34,106 bases of DNA. It comes from Sulfurimonas sp. (GTDB taxonomy: Bacteria > Campylobacterota > Campylobacteria > Campylobacterales > Sulfurimonadaceae). Of this stretch, positions 8,081 through 16,374 are shown piece after piece. The notes beneath the pieces were generated by a model. It saw only the letters and a list, made by a program, of their open reading frames with translations. It did not search any database and had not been told where the DNA came from. The first letter of the stretch is position 1; each line of letters begins with the position of its first letter. Both the position numbers and the translations under genes were made by a program. Where the stretch lies: the NCBI GenBank assembly GCA_027063645.1, contig JAMORK010000018.1:1-34106 (forward strand), given 5' to 3'.

Positions 8081-8668
8081 TTGAAACTAGTATTAGCAAC
8101 ATCAAACAAAGGTAAAGTGAGAGAGATTAAGGCACTTTGTGAAGATTATGAGATTATTCCCTATAGTGAACTTATAGATGAATTTGAAATTATCGAAGAT
8201 GCCGATACCTTTAAAGAGAATGCACTTATAAAAGCAAGAGCAGTTTTTGAAGCTCTTGGAGATGAAGATGTTGTTGTGATGGCTGATGATAGTGGTATAA
8301 GTGTTGATATTTTAGATGGTGCTCCTGGAATCTATAGTGCTCGTTATGGTGGAGAGGGTGCTAGTGATAAAGATAACTTAAAAAAACTTATGGAAGATAT
8401 CGCATCTAAAGATGTCGAGTCTTCCCCTGCCCATTATACAGCTGCCATCGCTATAGTAACGAAAGATGCTGAGTATAGTGTTCATGGATGGATGTATGGA
8501 ACTGCTCTTACAAAGGCACAAGGTGATGGTGGATTTGGATATGATCCTATGTTTATCCCATTAGGGTTTGATAAAACATTAGGGGAGTTAAGTGATGATG
8601 TAAAGAAAAAACTTTCTCACCGTTCTAAAGCACTTTCGCTTGCTAAGAAGATCTTAAAAACTCTCTAA
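8081..8668 (+). CDS. rdgB: Non-canonical purine NTP pyrophosphatase (RdgB/HAM1)
   Basis: RdgB hydrolyses dITP, ITP and XTP to the monophosphates and keeps deaminated purines out of DNA. The 195-residue protein has the substrate-binding SNKGKVREI near the N-terminus, the catalytic ADDSGISVD motif (D69, D70), GIYSARYGG, GDGGFGYDP and the C-terminal LSHRSKA. I chose TTG 8081 because AAGGA sits 7 bases upstream and the family starts with this strand; an in-frame TTG at 8048 would add 11 residues without a good ribosome-binding site. The stop codon lies inside a strong hairpin. Confidence 0.95.
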   Translation: MKLVLATSNKGKVREIKALCEDYEIIPYSELIDEFEIIEDADTFKENALIKARAVFEALGDEDVVVMADDSGISVDILDGAPGIYSARYGGEGASDKDNLKKLMEDIASKDVESSPAHYTAAIAIVTKDAEYSVHGWMYGTALTKAQGDGGFGYDPMFIPLGFDKTLGELSDDVKKKLSHRSKALSLAKKILKTL

Positions 8669-8679
8669 AAAGAGAGTTT
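8658..8679. terminator. Bidirectional terminator between rdgB and the uppP unit
   Basis: Perfect 9-bp stem AAACTCTCT/AGAGAGTTT with loop AAAA. On the minus strand the stem is followed by more T residues (AGAGAGTTTTT), making a good terminator just past the small ORF; on the plus strand it overlaps the rdgB stop. Confidence 0.7.
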
Positions 8680-8770
8680 ATAGAAATTTTTGACTTAGAT
8701 TGTAAAAAGATTCTTCTAGTTTTCGTAAGTACAAATGTAGATGGTCGTTATATCTGCGCATTTTCTGCAT
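8678..8770 (-). CDS. Small basic protein of 30 residues, unknown
   Basis: An ORF of 30 codons too short for usual gene calls. It has a near-ideal ribosome-binding site: AAAGGAG, five bases, then ATG at 8770. The peptide begins MQKMRRYNDHLHLYLRK and ends SQKFL; it is rich in Arg, Lys, Tyr, His and Leu and could form an amphipathic helix. No membrane segment or signal peptide is seen. It lies 71 bases downstream of uppP on the same strand, and its TAA abuts a strong terminator, so it would be the last gene of that transcript. I do not recognise the family. A non-functional ORF is possible, but the start context argues against it. Confidence 0.6.
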   Translation of the reverse strand: MQKMRRYNDHLHLYLRKLEESFYNLSQKFL

Positions 8771-8841
8771 GATATCTCCTTTAACATTGGTTCAAAAAAA
8801 ATCAAGCAAAAAGTATTCCAGAAGTGAATAAAAAGTGAGTT

Positions 8842-9612
8842 TTAATTGAAAATAAAGAGTAAAACAATACCAAAGATAATTCTATAAATACCAAACGCCA
8901 CAAAGGTAAACTTTTCTAAAAATTTAAGAAAGAGTTTGATTGTAAGATAAGCGACAAAGAAAGAAACAACAAAACCAACTCCTAAATTGAGAAGATGCTC
9001 CCCTTGGAACTCCTTATAGTGTTTGAGGAGATCATAAGCTGTGACTGCACTCATAACAGGAAAGGCAAGTAAAAAACTAAACTCAGCACTTGCCTTTCTT
9101 GTAAGCCCAACTAATAAAGCACCTATAATAGTACTCCCCGCTCTACTTGTTCCAGGAATTAGTGCAAAAACTTGTGCAAAACCTATTACCATCGCTTGCT
9201 TTGTAGAGAGATCTTCTACATTATCGATATGCTGTGTTTGTTTGGGTATAAAAAACTTTTCCATAATTAAAAAAGCGATACCCCCTATAATGAACATAAC
9301 TGCAACTACATTAATGCTAAAAAGCTCTTTGATCTGATGTGAAAAGATAAAACCAACTATCCCAATAGGAAGAAAGGCTAAGAAAACTTTTCTCCATAGA
9401 TCAATCTTTTTTAATGTAAATTTTTCTTTATAATTGAAGATTACAGCTAAAATAGCAGCAAATTGTATAATAACTTCATAAGCTTTTGTAACATTAGTTT
9501 GATCGATTCCTAAAAATTCACTAGCAACAATAAGATGACCAGTAGAAGAGATGGGAAGAAATTCTGTAAATCCTTCAATAATGCCTAATATGATTGAGTT
9601 GAATATATCCAT
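8842..9612 (-). CDS. uppP: Undecaprenyl-diphosphatase
   Basis: UppP (BacA) dephosphorylates undecaprenyl diphosphate at the inner membrane to recycle the lipid carrier for peptidoglycan and O-antigen. The 256 residues hold both signature regions: [19 protein letters not shown] near the N-terminus and [17 protein letters not shown] in the middle, with about 8 membrane segments. The start is ATG 9612, six bases after AAGGA; a TTG five codons upstream is not needed. A small ORF follows on the same strand and the transcript probably ends at 8658-8679. Confidence 0.95.
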   Translation of the reverse strand: MDIFNSIILGIIEGFTEFLPISSTGHLIVASEFLGIDQTNVTKAYEVIIQFAAILAVIFNYKEKFTLKKIDLWRKVFLAFLPIGIVGFIFSHQIKELFSINVVAVMFIIGGIAFLIMEKFFIPKQTQHIDNVEDLSTKQAMVIGFAQVFALIPGTSRAGSTIIGALLVGLTRKASAEFSFLLAFPVMSAVTAYDLLKHYKEFQGEHLLNLGVGFVVSFFVAYLTIKLFLKFLEKFTFVAFGIYRIIFGIVLLFIFN

Positions 9613-9707
9613 TGTATTCCTTGACAATTTAGCGACAGTTTTAATAAATTTTTTAATTTTATATGTTAAACTTGAGGTCGAATTTTATCATAATAAAAAG
9701 AGAAAAT

Positions 9708-10103
9708 ATGAACTTATTGATTGTAGATGATAGTAAAATTGTACGACGTGTGTTAAAAAATACAACTGCACGTTACTTTAAAGCACCAGAATGGAAAGAG
9801 TTTAATGTTTTTGAAGCTGAAGATGGCAATGAAGCGATGGCAATTATGGAAAAAGAGAAGATAGATATTATGCTTCTTGATTGGAATATGCCAAATATGA
9901 CAGGACCAGAAGTTGTAGAAGCTGTTCGTGCGAAAAAAGAGTGGAATAAGACACGTATCATTATGGCTACTACAGAAGGCTCAAAGTCAAGTGTACTTGC
10001 TATGATTAAAAAAGGTGCTAACGGTTATATGGTGAAACCTTTTCAAGAAGAGGCTATCTTTAAAACACTCGATACCATTACGGCTCGTATGCCAAAATCT
10101 TAG
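9708..10103 (+). CDS. Single-domain response regulator, CheY-like
   Basis: A 131-residue receiver domain with no output domain. Key residues are present: acidic D7/D8 (LIVDDSK), phospho-acceptor D58 (LLDWNMPN), T88 (MATTEG) and K110 (MVKPF). It carries an unusually long loop with aromatic residues (YFKAPEWKEF, about 23-32). It starts at ATG 9708 after AGAGAAAAT; an upstream in-frame start is not supported by the domain boundary. No histidine kinase is adjacent. It probably acts in chemotaxis or another phosphorelay by protein-protein contact, but whether it is the main CheY cannot be told from this window. Confidence 0.85.
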   Translation: MNLLIVDDSKIVRRVLKNTTARYFKAPEWKEFNVFEAEDGNEAMAIMEKEKIDIMLLDWNMPNMTGPEVVEAVRAKKEWNKTRIIMATTEGSKSSVLAMIKKGANGYMVKPFQEEAIFKTLDTITARMPKS

Positions 10104-10119
10104 ATTAAATTTATTTCGA

Positions 10120-10125
10120 TATAAT
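10120..10125 (+). promoter_or_regulatory. -10 box upstream of the aminotransferase gene
   Basis: Perfect TATAAT 64 bases before the start codon, with no clear -35. A small hairpin (AGTTC-TTTAG-GAACT, 10150-10164) lies in the leader between it and the ribosome-binding site TAGGA. Confidence 0.45.
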
Positions 10126-10188
10126 ACGAGGTTTTATTTTAAACACATGAGTTCTTTAGGAACTTAAAAATCTCGTAGGAAATTTTAT

Positions 10189-11301
10189 ATGTTACTTTTT
10201 ACACCAGGCCCAACTCCAGTTCCACAAAATGTTCGTAATGCTATGAGCGACGAAACAATGCACCACCGTACTCCAGAATTTGAAGCTATCTTTGAAAAAA
10301 CTCGTACTCACCTTTTTAAGCTTTTTAAAACTGATGAGGTAGTAATGCTCTCTTCAAGTGGTACGGGTGCTATGGAAGCAGCGGTTATTAACCTTTGTCA
10401 CAACACACTTCTTAGTATCAACTCTGGGAAGTTTGGTGAGCGCTTTGGTAAGATTGCGCTTGCACATGGACTCAAAAATGTTGAGATTAAAAATGAGTGG
10501 GATACACCTGCGAGTGTAGAAGATGTAGTAGCAGCACTTCAAGCAAATGCAGATATTGATGCTATTGCGATTCAAATTAGTGAATCTGCTGGCGGACTTC
10601 GCCACTCTGTAGAAGAGATTGCAGCTGCAGCTAAAGAGATAAATCCTAAAATTATGATTATTGCTGATGGAATTACTGCAGTTGGTGTTGAACCTATAGA
10701 TGTAACAAACATAGATGCACTTTTAGCAGGAAGCCAAAAAGCACTTATGCTCCCTCCCGGTTTATCATTACTTGGTCTCTCAAATGCAGCGATAGAGAAG
10801 ATTGGAGCGGGTAAAGGCTACTATCTCAATCTCGCATCTGAAGTGAAAAAACAGCGTCAAAATACAACTGCTTATACAGCAGCTACAACACTCACTATAG
10901 GACTTTTAGAAGTACTTGAAACGATTGAAGCTGAGGGTGGTATAGATGCACTTTATGAGAGAACTGCTATAAGAGCAGAGGGTGTAAAAGCAGCACTTGA
11001 GGCTCTTGGACTTCATGTGTATCCTACACATCCTGCAAAATCGATGACAACGATAGATGATGAAAATGCGAGTGAGATTAGAAAACTTCTTAAAGAAGAG
11101 TATGGTGTAAATGTTGCAGGTGGACAAGATCATCTTAAAGGGAAGATTTTTAGAATCAATCAAATGGGTCTGATTCATAACTATGAGATGGCATGGGTAG
11201 TGAATGCTGTAGAATTAGCACTAGATAAACTGGGTCGTCGTACATACGATGGTACAGCAAACAAAATCTTTAACGAGATTAGCTTTAAAATTGGAAAATA
11301 G
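10189..11301 (+). CDS. Class V aminotransferase (alanine/serine-glyoxylate type)
   Basis: A 370-residue PLP-dependent aminotransferase of fold type I. The N-terminus FTPGPTPVP, the phosphate-binding SSSGTGAMEAA (residues 55-65), D160 (IIADGITAVG) for the pyridine nitrogen, and the Schiff-base lysine K184 in GSQKALM are all visible. Members of this family use alanine, serine or phosphonates as amino donors, so the exact substrate is uncertain. Related Campylobacterota genes have been mislabelled as a soluble hydrogenase subunit. ATG 10189 has TAGGA eight bases upstream. The hisZ gene begins directly after its stop, so the two are likely one transcript. Confidence 0.85.
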   Translation: MLLFTPGPTPVPQNVRNAMSDETMHHRTPEFEAIFEKTRTHLFKLFKTDEVVMLSSSGTGAMEAAVINLCHNTLLSINSGKFGERFGKIALAHGLKNVEIKNEWDTPASVEDVVAALQANADIDAIAIQISESAGGLRHSVEEIAAAAKEINPKIMIIADGITAVGVEPIDVTNIDALLAGSQKALMLPPGLSLLGLSNAAIEKIGAGKGYYLNLASEVKKQRQNTTAYTAATTLTIGLLEVLETIEAEGGIDALYERTAIRAEGVKAALEALGLHVYPTHPAKSMTTIDDENASEIRKLLKEEYGVNVAGGQDHLKGKIFRINQMGLIHNYEMAWVVNAVELALDKLGRRTYDGTANKIFNEISFKIGK

Positions 11302-12150
11302 ATGATACTTGAACACGAGATACCAAATGGCTCAAAACTTTACTTTGGAAAATCTGCAAAGATAAAACGCCATGTTGAAAATGTAGCAAGTGAAATTCTT
11401 GATGCAAATGGTTTTGAAGAGATTGTTACACCGATTTTTTCTTATCACCAACACTTAAGTATTGCTGATGAGAGAGAACTTATTAAAGTAAATGATGCTA
11501 AAAACAATGCACTCTCTCTTCGTGCAGATTCTACTATAGATGTTGTACGTATCATTGAGAAGCGTTTAGGGGCAAACTATTCACAAAAAAAATGGTTTTA
11601 TATACAGCCTGTAGTTACATATCCTACAACAGAGCAGTATCAAGTGGGTGTGGAGTTTATGGGGGAGAAAAAACTCTCTTCCGTAGCTTCTTTAGCAACT
11701 CAAATTTTTCAAAAACTAGAGCTAAACCCTCTTATGCAAATCTCTAACATTAAGATTCCAGAATTATTAGTAGAGATGTTTGATAGCTTAAGTATTGATG
11801 ACTTTAGACATATCAACATAGATAAGTTTATCTCTTTAAAAGTGGAATGGCTTACTAAACTTGTATATCTGCAGTATGTTGAGCAGATAGATGAGGTGAT
11901 GAGTATAGCACCAGCAGAGATTGTTGTTGAACTTCAAAAGATGAAAGATCTGTGTTCTGAGATGTCGTGTGAAAATACTGTACTCGCTCCAATGTACTAT
12001 GCGAAGATGCTTTACTACGATGAACTCTTTTTTCGAGTTATTCAAGATAACGAAGTATATGCTCGTGGTGGAAGATATAAAAATAACGACCTAACATCAG
12101 TAGGTTTTGCAATATACACAGACTCAGTTTGTGAAGAATTAACTAAATAA
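11302..12150 (+). CDS. hisZ: ATP phosphoribosyltransferase regulatory subunit (HisZ-like)
   Basis: HisZ is a catalytically dead relative of histidyl-tRNA synthetase that activates the short form of HisG in the first step of histidine synthesis. The 282 residues show the class II core: PNGSKLYFG at the N-terminus, [13 protein letters not shown] as motif 2-like sequence (about 73-85), and YARGGRY near residue 252. The C-terminal anticodon-binding domain of HisS is absent, which fits HisZ rather than a tRNA synthetase. ATG follows the aminotransferase stop without a gap, and purA starts 23 bases later. hisG is not in the window. Confidence 0.8.
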   Translation: MILEHEIPNGSKLYFGKSAKIKRHVENVASEILDANGFEEIVTPIFSYHQHLSIADERELIKVNDAKNNALSLRADSTIDVVRIIEKRLGANYSQKKWFYIQPVVTYPTTEQYQVGVEFMGEKKLSSVASLATQIFQKLELNPLMQISNIKIPELLVEMFDSLSIDDFRHINIDKFISLKVEWLTKLVYLQYVEQIDEVMSIAPAEIVVELQKMKDLCSEMSCENTVLAPMYYAKMLYYDELFFRVIQDNEVYARGGRYKNNDLTSVGFAIYTDSVCEELTK

Positions 12151-12173
12151 TTATTAAAAAAGAGGTAGATGAA

Positions 12174-13424
12174 ATGAAAGCAGATTTAATCGTAGGGATC
12201 CAATGGGGTGATGAAGGTAAAGGTAAAATAGTAGATAGACTTGCTTGTAAGTACGATATGGTATGTCGTTCTCAAGGTGGTCATAATGCTGGCCATACTA
12301 TCTGGGTTGATGGTGTAAAATATGCACTTCACCTTATCCCTTCTGGTGTTTTAAATCCTGAAGCTATTAATGTAGTAGGAAATGGTGTTGTTCTCTCACC
12401 TGAATCTATCATCAAAGAGATGGAGCAATTTGAGGGTTTAGAGGGTCGTCTTTTTATCTCAGATAAAGCACATCTTAATCTCCCTTACCATGCTTTAATC
12501 GACCAAGCTAAAGAGCACCTTAGAGGTGATAAAGCGATTGGTACAACAGGAAAAGGGATAGGGCCTGCTTATTCTGATAAGATCAACCGTGTTGGACATC
12601 GTGTTGGTGAACTTTTAAACCCTGCAAAACTTGCTACTTCTATATTAGAATATTTTGAGCAAAACAAGGCATTTTTTGACGTGATGAGTATCACTCCCCA
12701 AACAGAGATGGAACTTATCGCTGAACTTGAAGGCTATAAAGAGAAACTTGCTCCTTTTATCACAGATACGACTCAGCTTGTTTGGAAAGCTCTTGATGAA
12801 GAGAATAAACGTGTTCTTTTAGAGGGTGCACAAGGGACAATGCTTGATATTGATCATGGAACATATCCGTATGTAACATCTTCTGCAACAGTTTCAGCTG
12901 GTGCTTGTACAGGTCTTGGGATCAATCCTAAAGATATAGGAAAAGTGACAGGAATTGTAAAAGCATACTGTACACGTGTTGGTAATGGCCCATTCCCAAG
13001 TGAAGATTTTGGTGATGATGGAAAACGTCTTGGTGAACAAGGTCATGAGTTTGGAACTACTACAGGAAGAGCTCGTCGTTGTGGTTGGTTTGATGCTGTA
13101 GCTACTCGTTATGCATCACGTTTAAATGGTTGTGATGAGCTTGCACTTATGAAACTTGATGTTCTTGATGGTTTTGATGAAGTAAAAGTATGTATCGCTT
13201 ATGAATACAATGGCCAAGAGATTGATTATCTTCCAGCCGATTTAGAGAATGTTACACCAATTTACAAAACATTTAAAGGGTGGGACAACTCTGTTGGTGC
13301 ACGTAAATTTGAAGATCTTCCACAATCTGCACAGGATTATGTTAAAATAATCGAAGAGATTAGTAAAACAAAGGTTGGGATTATCTCAACTTCACCAGAG
13401 AGAGACGATACAATCATCCTCTAA
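12174..13424 (+). CDS. purA: Adenylosuccinate synthetase
   Basis: PurA joins IMP and aspartate using GTP to make adenylosuccinate, the committed step to AMP. The 416-residue protein is of typical bacterial length. The P-loop-like [11 protein letters not shown] holds catalytic D13, GGHNAGHT holds H41, and [11 protein letters not shown] and the C-terminal TSPERDDTI follow. GAGGT precedes ATG 12174. Its place before fliJ-like, an MgtE_N protein, DUF507 and carA matches the gene order I recall from Campylobacter and Helicobacter. Confidence 0.97.
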   Translation: MKADLIVGIQWGDEGKGKIVDRLACKYDMVCRSQGGHNAGHTIWVDGVKYALHLIPSGVLNPEAINVVGNGVVLSPESIIKEMEQFEGLEGRLFISDKAHLNLPYHALIDQAKEHLRGDKAIGTTGKGIGPAYSDKINRVGHRVGELLNPAKLATSILEYFEQNKAFFDVMSITPQTEMELIAELEGYKEKLAPFITDTTQLVWKALDEENKRVLLEGAQGTMLDIDHGTYPYVTSSATVSAGACTGLGINPKDIGKVTGIVKAYCTRVGNGPFPSEDFGDDGKRLGEQGHEFGTTTGRARRCGWFDAVATRYASRLNGCDELALMKLDVLDGFDEVKVCIAYEYNGQEIDYLPADLENVTPIYKTFKGWDNSVGARKFEDLPQSAQDYVKIIEEISKTKVGIISTSPERDDTIIL

Positions 13425-13445
13425 ACCTAAAAAGGTTATACCTGC

Positions 13446-13883
13446 ATGAAGACTCGCTACAGCTCTTTAGTAACTTTAAAAAAAAATAAGATGCAAAAGA
13501 GTGAACAGCAGGTTCAAAGTGCAAATGCTGCACTCAATAGTGCCCTTATTGCACTTGAGATCTCATCCCAATCTATCTATACCTTAACACAACCAGAGAG
13601 TGGTTCTATGAGTGAGCTTTTAGCTTCACGAACTTTACTTGATGTCAAACGCTCAGAGATTCAACATAACAAAGAGTGGGTGAGTTTTGCAAAAGTACAA
13701 CTCAAAGATGCACAAGCACAACTCAAATTTGATATGATAGAATATGAAAAGTTTAAATACTTAGAACTTGAAGAGATTAAAAAGATAGTAAAAAAACAAA
13801 AAATGCAAGAGATGAAAGATTTAGACGAAGTTGCTTTAATGACACATACAAGAAAAAAAGAACAGTTAAAAAAGGTGGGTTAA
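13446..13883 (+). CDS. FliJ-like flagellar export protein
   Basis: A 145-residue protein, almost all alpha-helical coiled coil, rich in Lys, Gln and Glu. It begins MKTRYSSLVTLKKNKM, the usual FliJ pattern of a short lead into a long antiparallel coiled coil. FliJ is the stalk-like component between the FliI ATPase and the FlhA export gate. No enzymatic motif is expected. The assignment rests on size, coiled-coil character and its place directly after purA, where Helicobacter has HP0256, described as a FliJ homologue. The following gene overlaps its stop by one base (TAATG). Confidence 0.65.
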   Translation: MKTRYSSLVTLKKNKMQKSEQQVQSANAALNSALIALEISSQSIYTLTQPESGSMSELLASRTLLDVKRSEIQHNKEWVSFAKVQLKDAQAQLKFDMIEYEKFKYLELEEIKKIVKKQKMQEMKDLDEVALMTHTRKKEQLKKVG

Positions 13884-14392
13884 TGAGATATATAATAATT
13901 TTAATGGTGACATTTATATCACTTCAAGCACTTCAAACAAGTGATAAACTTTTTGAATGTACAGAGATATTTCAAGAGAGAAAGAGTGAACTACTTGTAG
14001 AATTAGAACGTATTGATGAGCAAAAACAATCTTTAAGTGCTCTAAAAACTGCGACTGAAGAGCTTCTCAAACAAAAAGAGGCAAAACTCTCTCAAAAAGA
14101 GGAAGTGGTTGATAATAAACTTGCAGAGTTAAGTAAAAAAGAGAAAAATATTCAAGAGATGCTTACTAAAAATGAGGCTATTTTAAAGAAAATTTCTAAA
14201 ATAAAAATGGATAAAATAGCTCAAACTTTTGCAAAAATGAAAGCAGGCTCAGCAGCAAATATTCTTTCAGATATGGATACAAAAGATGCTGCTGTAATTT
14301 TGCAATCACTTAAGCCTAAAACAGTAGGAAAAATACTTACAAAAATGGATTCAAAAAAAGCTTCACAACTTACATTACTTTTAGCCAAATAA
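13883..14392 (+). CDS. Exported coiled-coil protein with MgtE_N-like domain
   Basis: A 169-residue protein with a short hydrophobic N-terminus (YIIILMVTFISLQAL) acting as signal peptide or membrane anchor, a coiled coil at about 35-105 (EELLKQKEAKLSQKEE), and a C-terminal MgtE_N-like helical repeat (ILSDMDTKDAAVILQSLKP). The architecture resembles MotE, a periplasmic stator chaperone of alphaproteobacteria, and the C. jejuni orthologue by position is Cj1496c, reported as a glycoprotein affecting invasion. Coupling to fliJ by a TAATG overlap supports a motility role. No magnesium transport domain is present, so it is not MgtE itself. Confidence 0.7.
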   Translation: MRYIIILMVTFISLQALQTSDKLFECTEIFQERKSELLVELERIDEQKQSLSALKTATEELLKQKEAKLSQKEEVVDNKLAELSKKEKNIQEMLTKNEAILKKISKIKMDKIAQTFAKMKAGSAANILSDMDTKDAAVILQSLKPKTVGKILTKMDSKKASQLTLLLAK

Positions 14393-14407
14393 TCAAACTT
14401 TTACCTT

Positions 14408-14442
14408 ACTTATTGTAAAATGACAAAATTTTATTAATAAGT
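14408..14442 (+). promoter_or_regulatory. Hairpin in the leader of the DUF507 gene
   Basis: Nested stem: ACTTATT pairs with AATAAGT (7 bp) and inside it TAAAAT pairs with ATTTTA (6 bp), with a 6-base loop. It ends just before the likely ribosome-binding site (GTAGG, 14441-14445), and no T-run follows. It might shield or expose that site, or simply be the end structure of the preceding transcript. Confidence 0.35.
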
Positions 14443-14455
14443 AGGTCACAAACTC

Positions 14456-15007
14456 ATGAAGATATCACTTAAAAGTATCCCACATATATCAAACAAAATA
14501 GCGATCGATTTAAACAAGAGTGGTGTTGTGACAATGACTAAAGGTCTTGAAGCTGTAGCCAATGAAGCGGAAAAGATTCTTCATGAAAATGTAAAACAAG
14601 AGATGGCTCTTGAAGAGAAAGCAGACGAGATTTGTGAAGCAAATGAGGAAGAGATTGAGTTTATGCTTGCAGATGAGCGTCAACTTTTCTTTATGATTAA
14701 GAAAAAATTAGCACCTGAATTTGGTGTTATCTTAGATTATGAAGAGCGCTTTTCAGATATCTCACACAAAATATTAGATGAACTTTATGAAGAAGATCTA
14801 ATCCATTTTGATGTAACAGAAAATCGTATTAAAAATATTATCTATAATGCGATTACATCGTTTATTGCTGATGTATCTGAGATTGAAGATGCTGTAATGG
14901 ATAAGATACGTTCATATAAAAAGAGATATATCCCAGGAACAGATGAGTTTGATATCTTACATGAAAAACTTTATAGAGAAGAGCTAATGAAAAGAGGTAT
15001 GGAGTAG
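14456..15007 (+). CDS. DUF507 family protein
   Basis: A 183-residue, acidic, mostly helical cytoplasmic protein of the DUF507 family, whose role is not established. It has two similar halves: both contain an acidic run followed by a hydrophobic helix (EEIEFMLADERQLFFMI; EDAVMDKIRSYKKRYIPGTD). No catalytic motif, signal peptide or membrane segment is seen. A structured leader precedes it. carA follows with a one-base overlap or a 5-base gap, depending on the carA start, so the two are likely co-expressed. Confidence 0.75.
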   Translation: MKISLKSIPHISNKIAIDLNKSGVVTMTKGLEAVANEAEKILHENVKQEMALEEKADEICEANEEEIEFMLADERQLFFMIKKKLAPEFGVILDYEERFSDISHKILDELYEEDLIHFDVTENRIKNIIYNAITSFIADVSEIEDAVMDKIRSYKKRYIPGTDEFDILHEKLYREELMKRGME

Positions 15008-16149
15008 TGAGTATGGTTGAGTTAAAAAAAGCATATATATATCTTGAAAATGGTACATTTTTAGAAGCATCAAGTTTTGGTGCTGATGACACAAGTGTTG
15101 GGGAGATAGTTTTTAATACATCTCTCTCAGGATATCAAGAGATTATGTCAGATCCATCTTATGCGGGGCAATTTGTAACTTTTACAATGCCAGAGATTGG
15201 AAATGTTGGTGTAAATGATCAAGATATGGAGAGTAAATCTGCTCATGCAAAAGGGATGATTGTAAGAAAATACCAATCACGTTACTCAAACTTTAGAGCA
15301 GAAGACTCTCTTCATAATTTTTTGGTAAAACACAATGTTATGGGTATCTGTAATATAGATACAAGATACCTAACAAAGATGGTACGATCTGAGGGTGCTA
15401 TGATGATGGTAGCTTCTACAAAGATCTCTGATAAAGAGGAGCTCAAAGCGATTTTAGAAGCAGCTCCCCGAATTGAAGATGTAAACTACATCGAACAGGT
15501 AAGTACAAAAAAAGCTTATAAGCACACTTCTAGTACTTATGCACCAAGAGATTTTGAATACGAAAAAGCCCCAGAAGCTAAAGCAAAGATAGCTGTAATA
15601 GATTTTGGTGTAAAACGCAATATATTAAATGAGATCGTTTCTGCTGGAATAGAGGTAGAAGTTATACCAAATGATTTTAAAGCTGAAAATATCATATCTG
15701 ATTATGAAGCAAAAAAAATTGATGGCGTTTTCTTATCAAATGGTCCTGGCGATCCACTTGTACTTAAAAAAGAGCAAGAGCAAATTAAGAAGCTTATCGC
15801 AGCAAAAGTACCAATGTTTGGTATTTGTCTAGGGCATCAACTTCTTTCGATTTCACATGGTTATGATACTTTTAAACTTAAATTTGGTCATCATGGTGGA
15901 AACCATCCAGTAAAAAACGAAAAAACAGGTTTAGTAGAGATCACAGCACAAAATCACAACTACAATGTACCTGATAATATTGTAGAGATTGCAGAGGTTA
16001 CACATGTGAATCTTTTTGACAATACGATTGAGGGCTTATCTTATAATAATGCTCCAATATTTTCGGTACAACACCATCCAGAATCTTCTCCTGGACCAAA
16101 AGAAAGTCGTTATATATTTAACGAATTTTTAGCTTTAATACAAAGATAG
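15007..16149 (+). CDS. carA: Carbamoyl-phosphate synthase small subunit
   Basis: CarA is the glutaminase subunit that feeds ammonia to CarB for arginine and pyrimidine synthesis. The 380 residues cover the N-terminal small domain (YLENGTFLEASSFG, FNTSLSGYQEIMSDPSY) and a class I glutamine amidotransferase domain with nucleophile C274 (FGICLGHQLLS), H357 and E359 (QHHPESSPG). Start choice is open: GTG 15007 overlaps the DUF507 stop by one base, while ATG 15013 has GGAG at a better distance and would give 378 residues. A strong hairpin follows the stop. carB is not in the window. Confidence 0.96.
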   Translation: MSMVELKKAYIYLENGTFLEASSFGADDTSVGEIVFNTSLSGYQEIMSDPSYAGQFVTFTMPEIGNVGVNDQDMESKSAHAKGMIVRKYQSRYSNFRAEDSLHNFLVKHNVMGICNIDTRYLTKMVRSEGAMMMVASTKISDKEELKAILEAAPRIEDVNYIEQVSTKKAYKHTSSTYAPRDFEYEKAPEAKAKIAVIDFGVKRNILNEIVSAGIEVEVIPNDFKAENIISDYEAKKIDGVFLSNGPGDPLVLKKEQEQIKKLIAAKVPMFGICLGHQLLSISHGYDTFKLKFGHHGGNHPVKNEKTGLVEITAQNHNYNVPDNIVEIAEVTHVNLFDNTIEGLSYNNAPIFSVQHHPESSPGPKESRYIFNEFLALIQR

Positions 16150-16151
16150 CT

Positions 16152-16175
16152 AAGTAGTACATCTTTGTACTACTT
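16152..16175 (+). terminator. Strong hairpin after carA
   Basis: Perfect 10-bp stem AAGTAGTACA/TGTACTACTT with loop TCTT, starting 3 bases after the carA stop. It is followed by CAAATAAC rather than a T-run, so it may stabilise the 3' end or stop transcription with help. Confidence 0.5.
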
Positions 16176-16276
16176 CAAATAACAACACTATTCCCCCCTT
16201 TCTTAATTAAAAATAAAATTCCAAAAGTAAACAAAAAGATAATAAATCTACTAATTTCACCTCTACTTAAGATAAT

Positions 16277-16304
16277 TTAAACAAATCTACTGCTAATATA
16301 CAAT
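16277..16304 (+). promoter_or_regulatory. Candidate promoter of the cco operon
   Basis: TTAAAC and TACAAT separated by 16 bases, about 70 bases before ccoN. The match is moderate. The 16176-16374 stretch otherwise holds AT-rich sequence and the repeats described next; no FNR-type TTGAT-N4-ATCAA site is seen. Confidence 0.35.
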
Positions 16305-16314
16305 GTTAATTAGT

Positions 16315-16357
16315 TTCAAAGGCACAAGTATGTACTTTGAAGCTTAATTGCTTTGAA
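16315..16357 (+). promoter_or_regulatory. Competing hairpins in the ccoN leader
   Basis: TTCAAAG (16315-16321) can pair with either of two identical CTTTGAA copies (16335-16341 and 16351-16357). The copies are part of a 13-base direct repeat CTTTGAAGCTTAA/CTTTGAATCTTAA with a 16-base period. The second copy ends just before the strong ribosome-binding site AAGGAGG (16362-16368). The two pairings exclude each other, so the leader could switch or be bound by a protein or small RNA. Confidence 0.35.
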
Positions 16358-16374
16358 TCTTAAGGAGGCTATAT

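Noticed and set aside
13425-13445. AACCT-AAA-AGGTT hairpin between purA and fliJ as a terminator
   Set aside because: Only a 5-bp AT-rich stem without a T-run, in a 21-base gap inside a probable operon.
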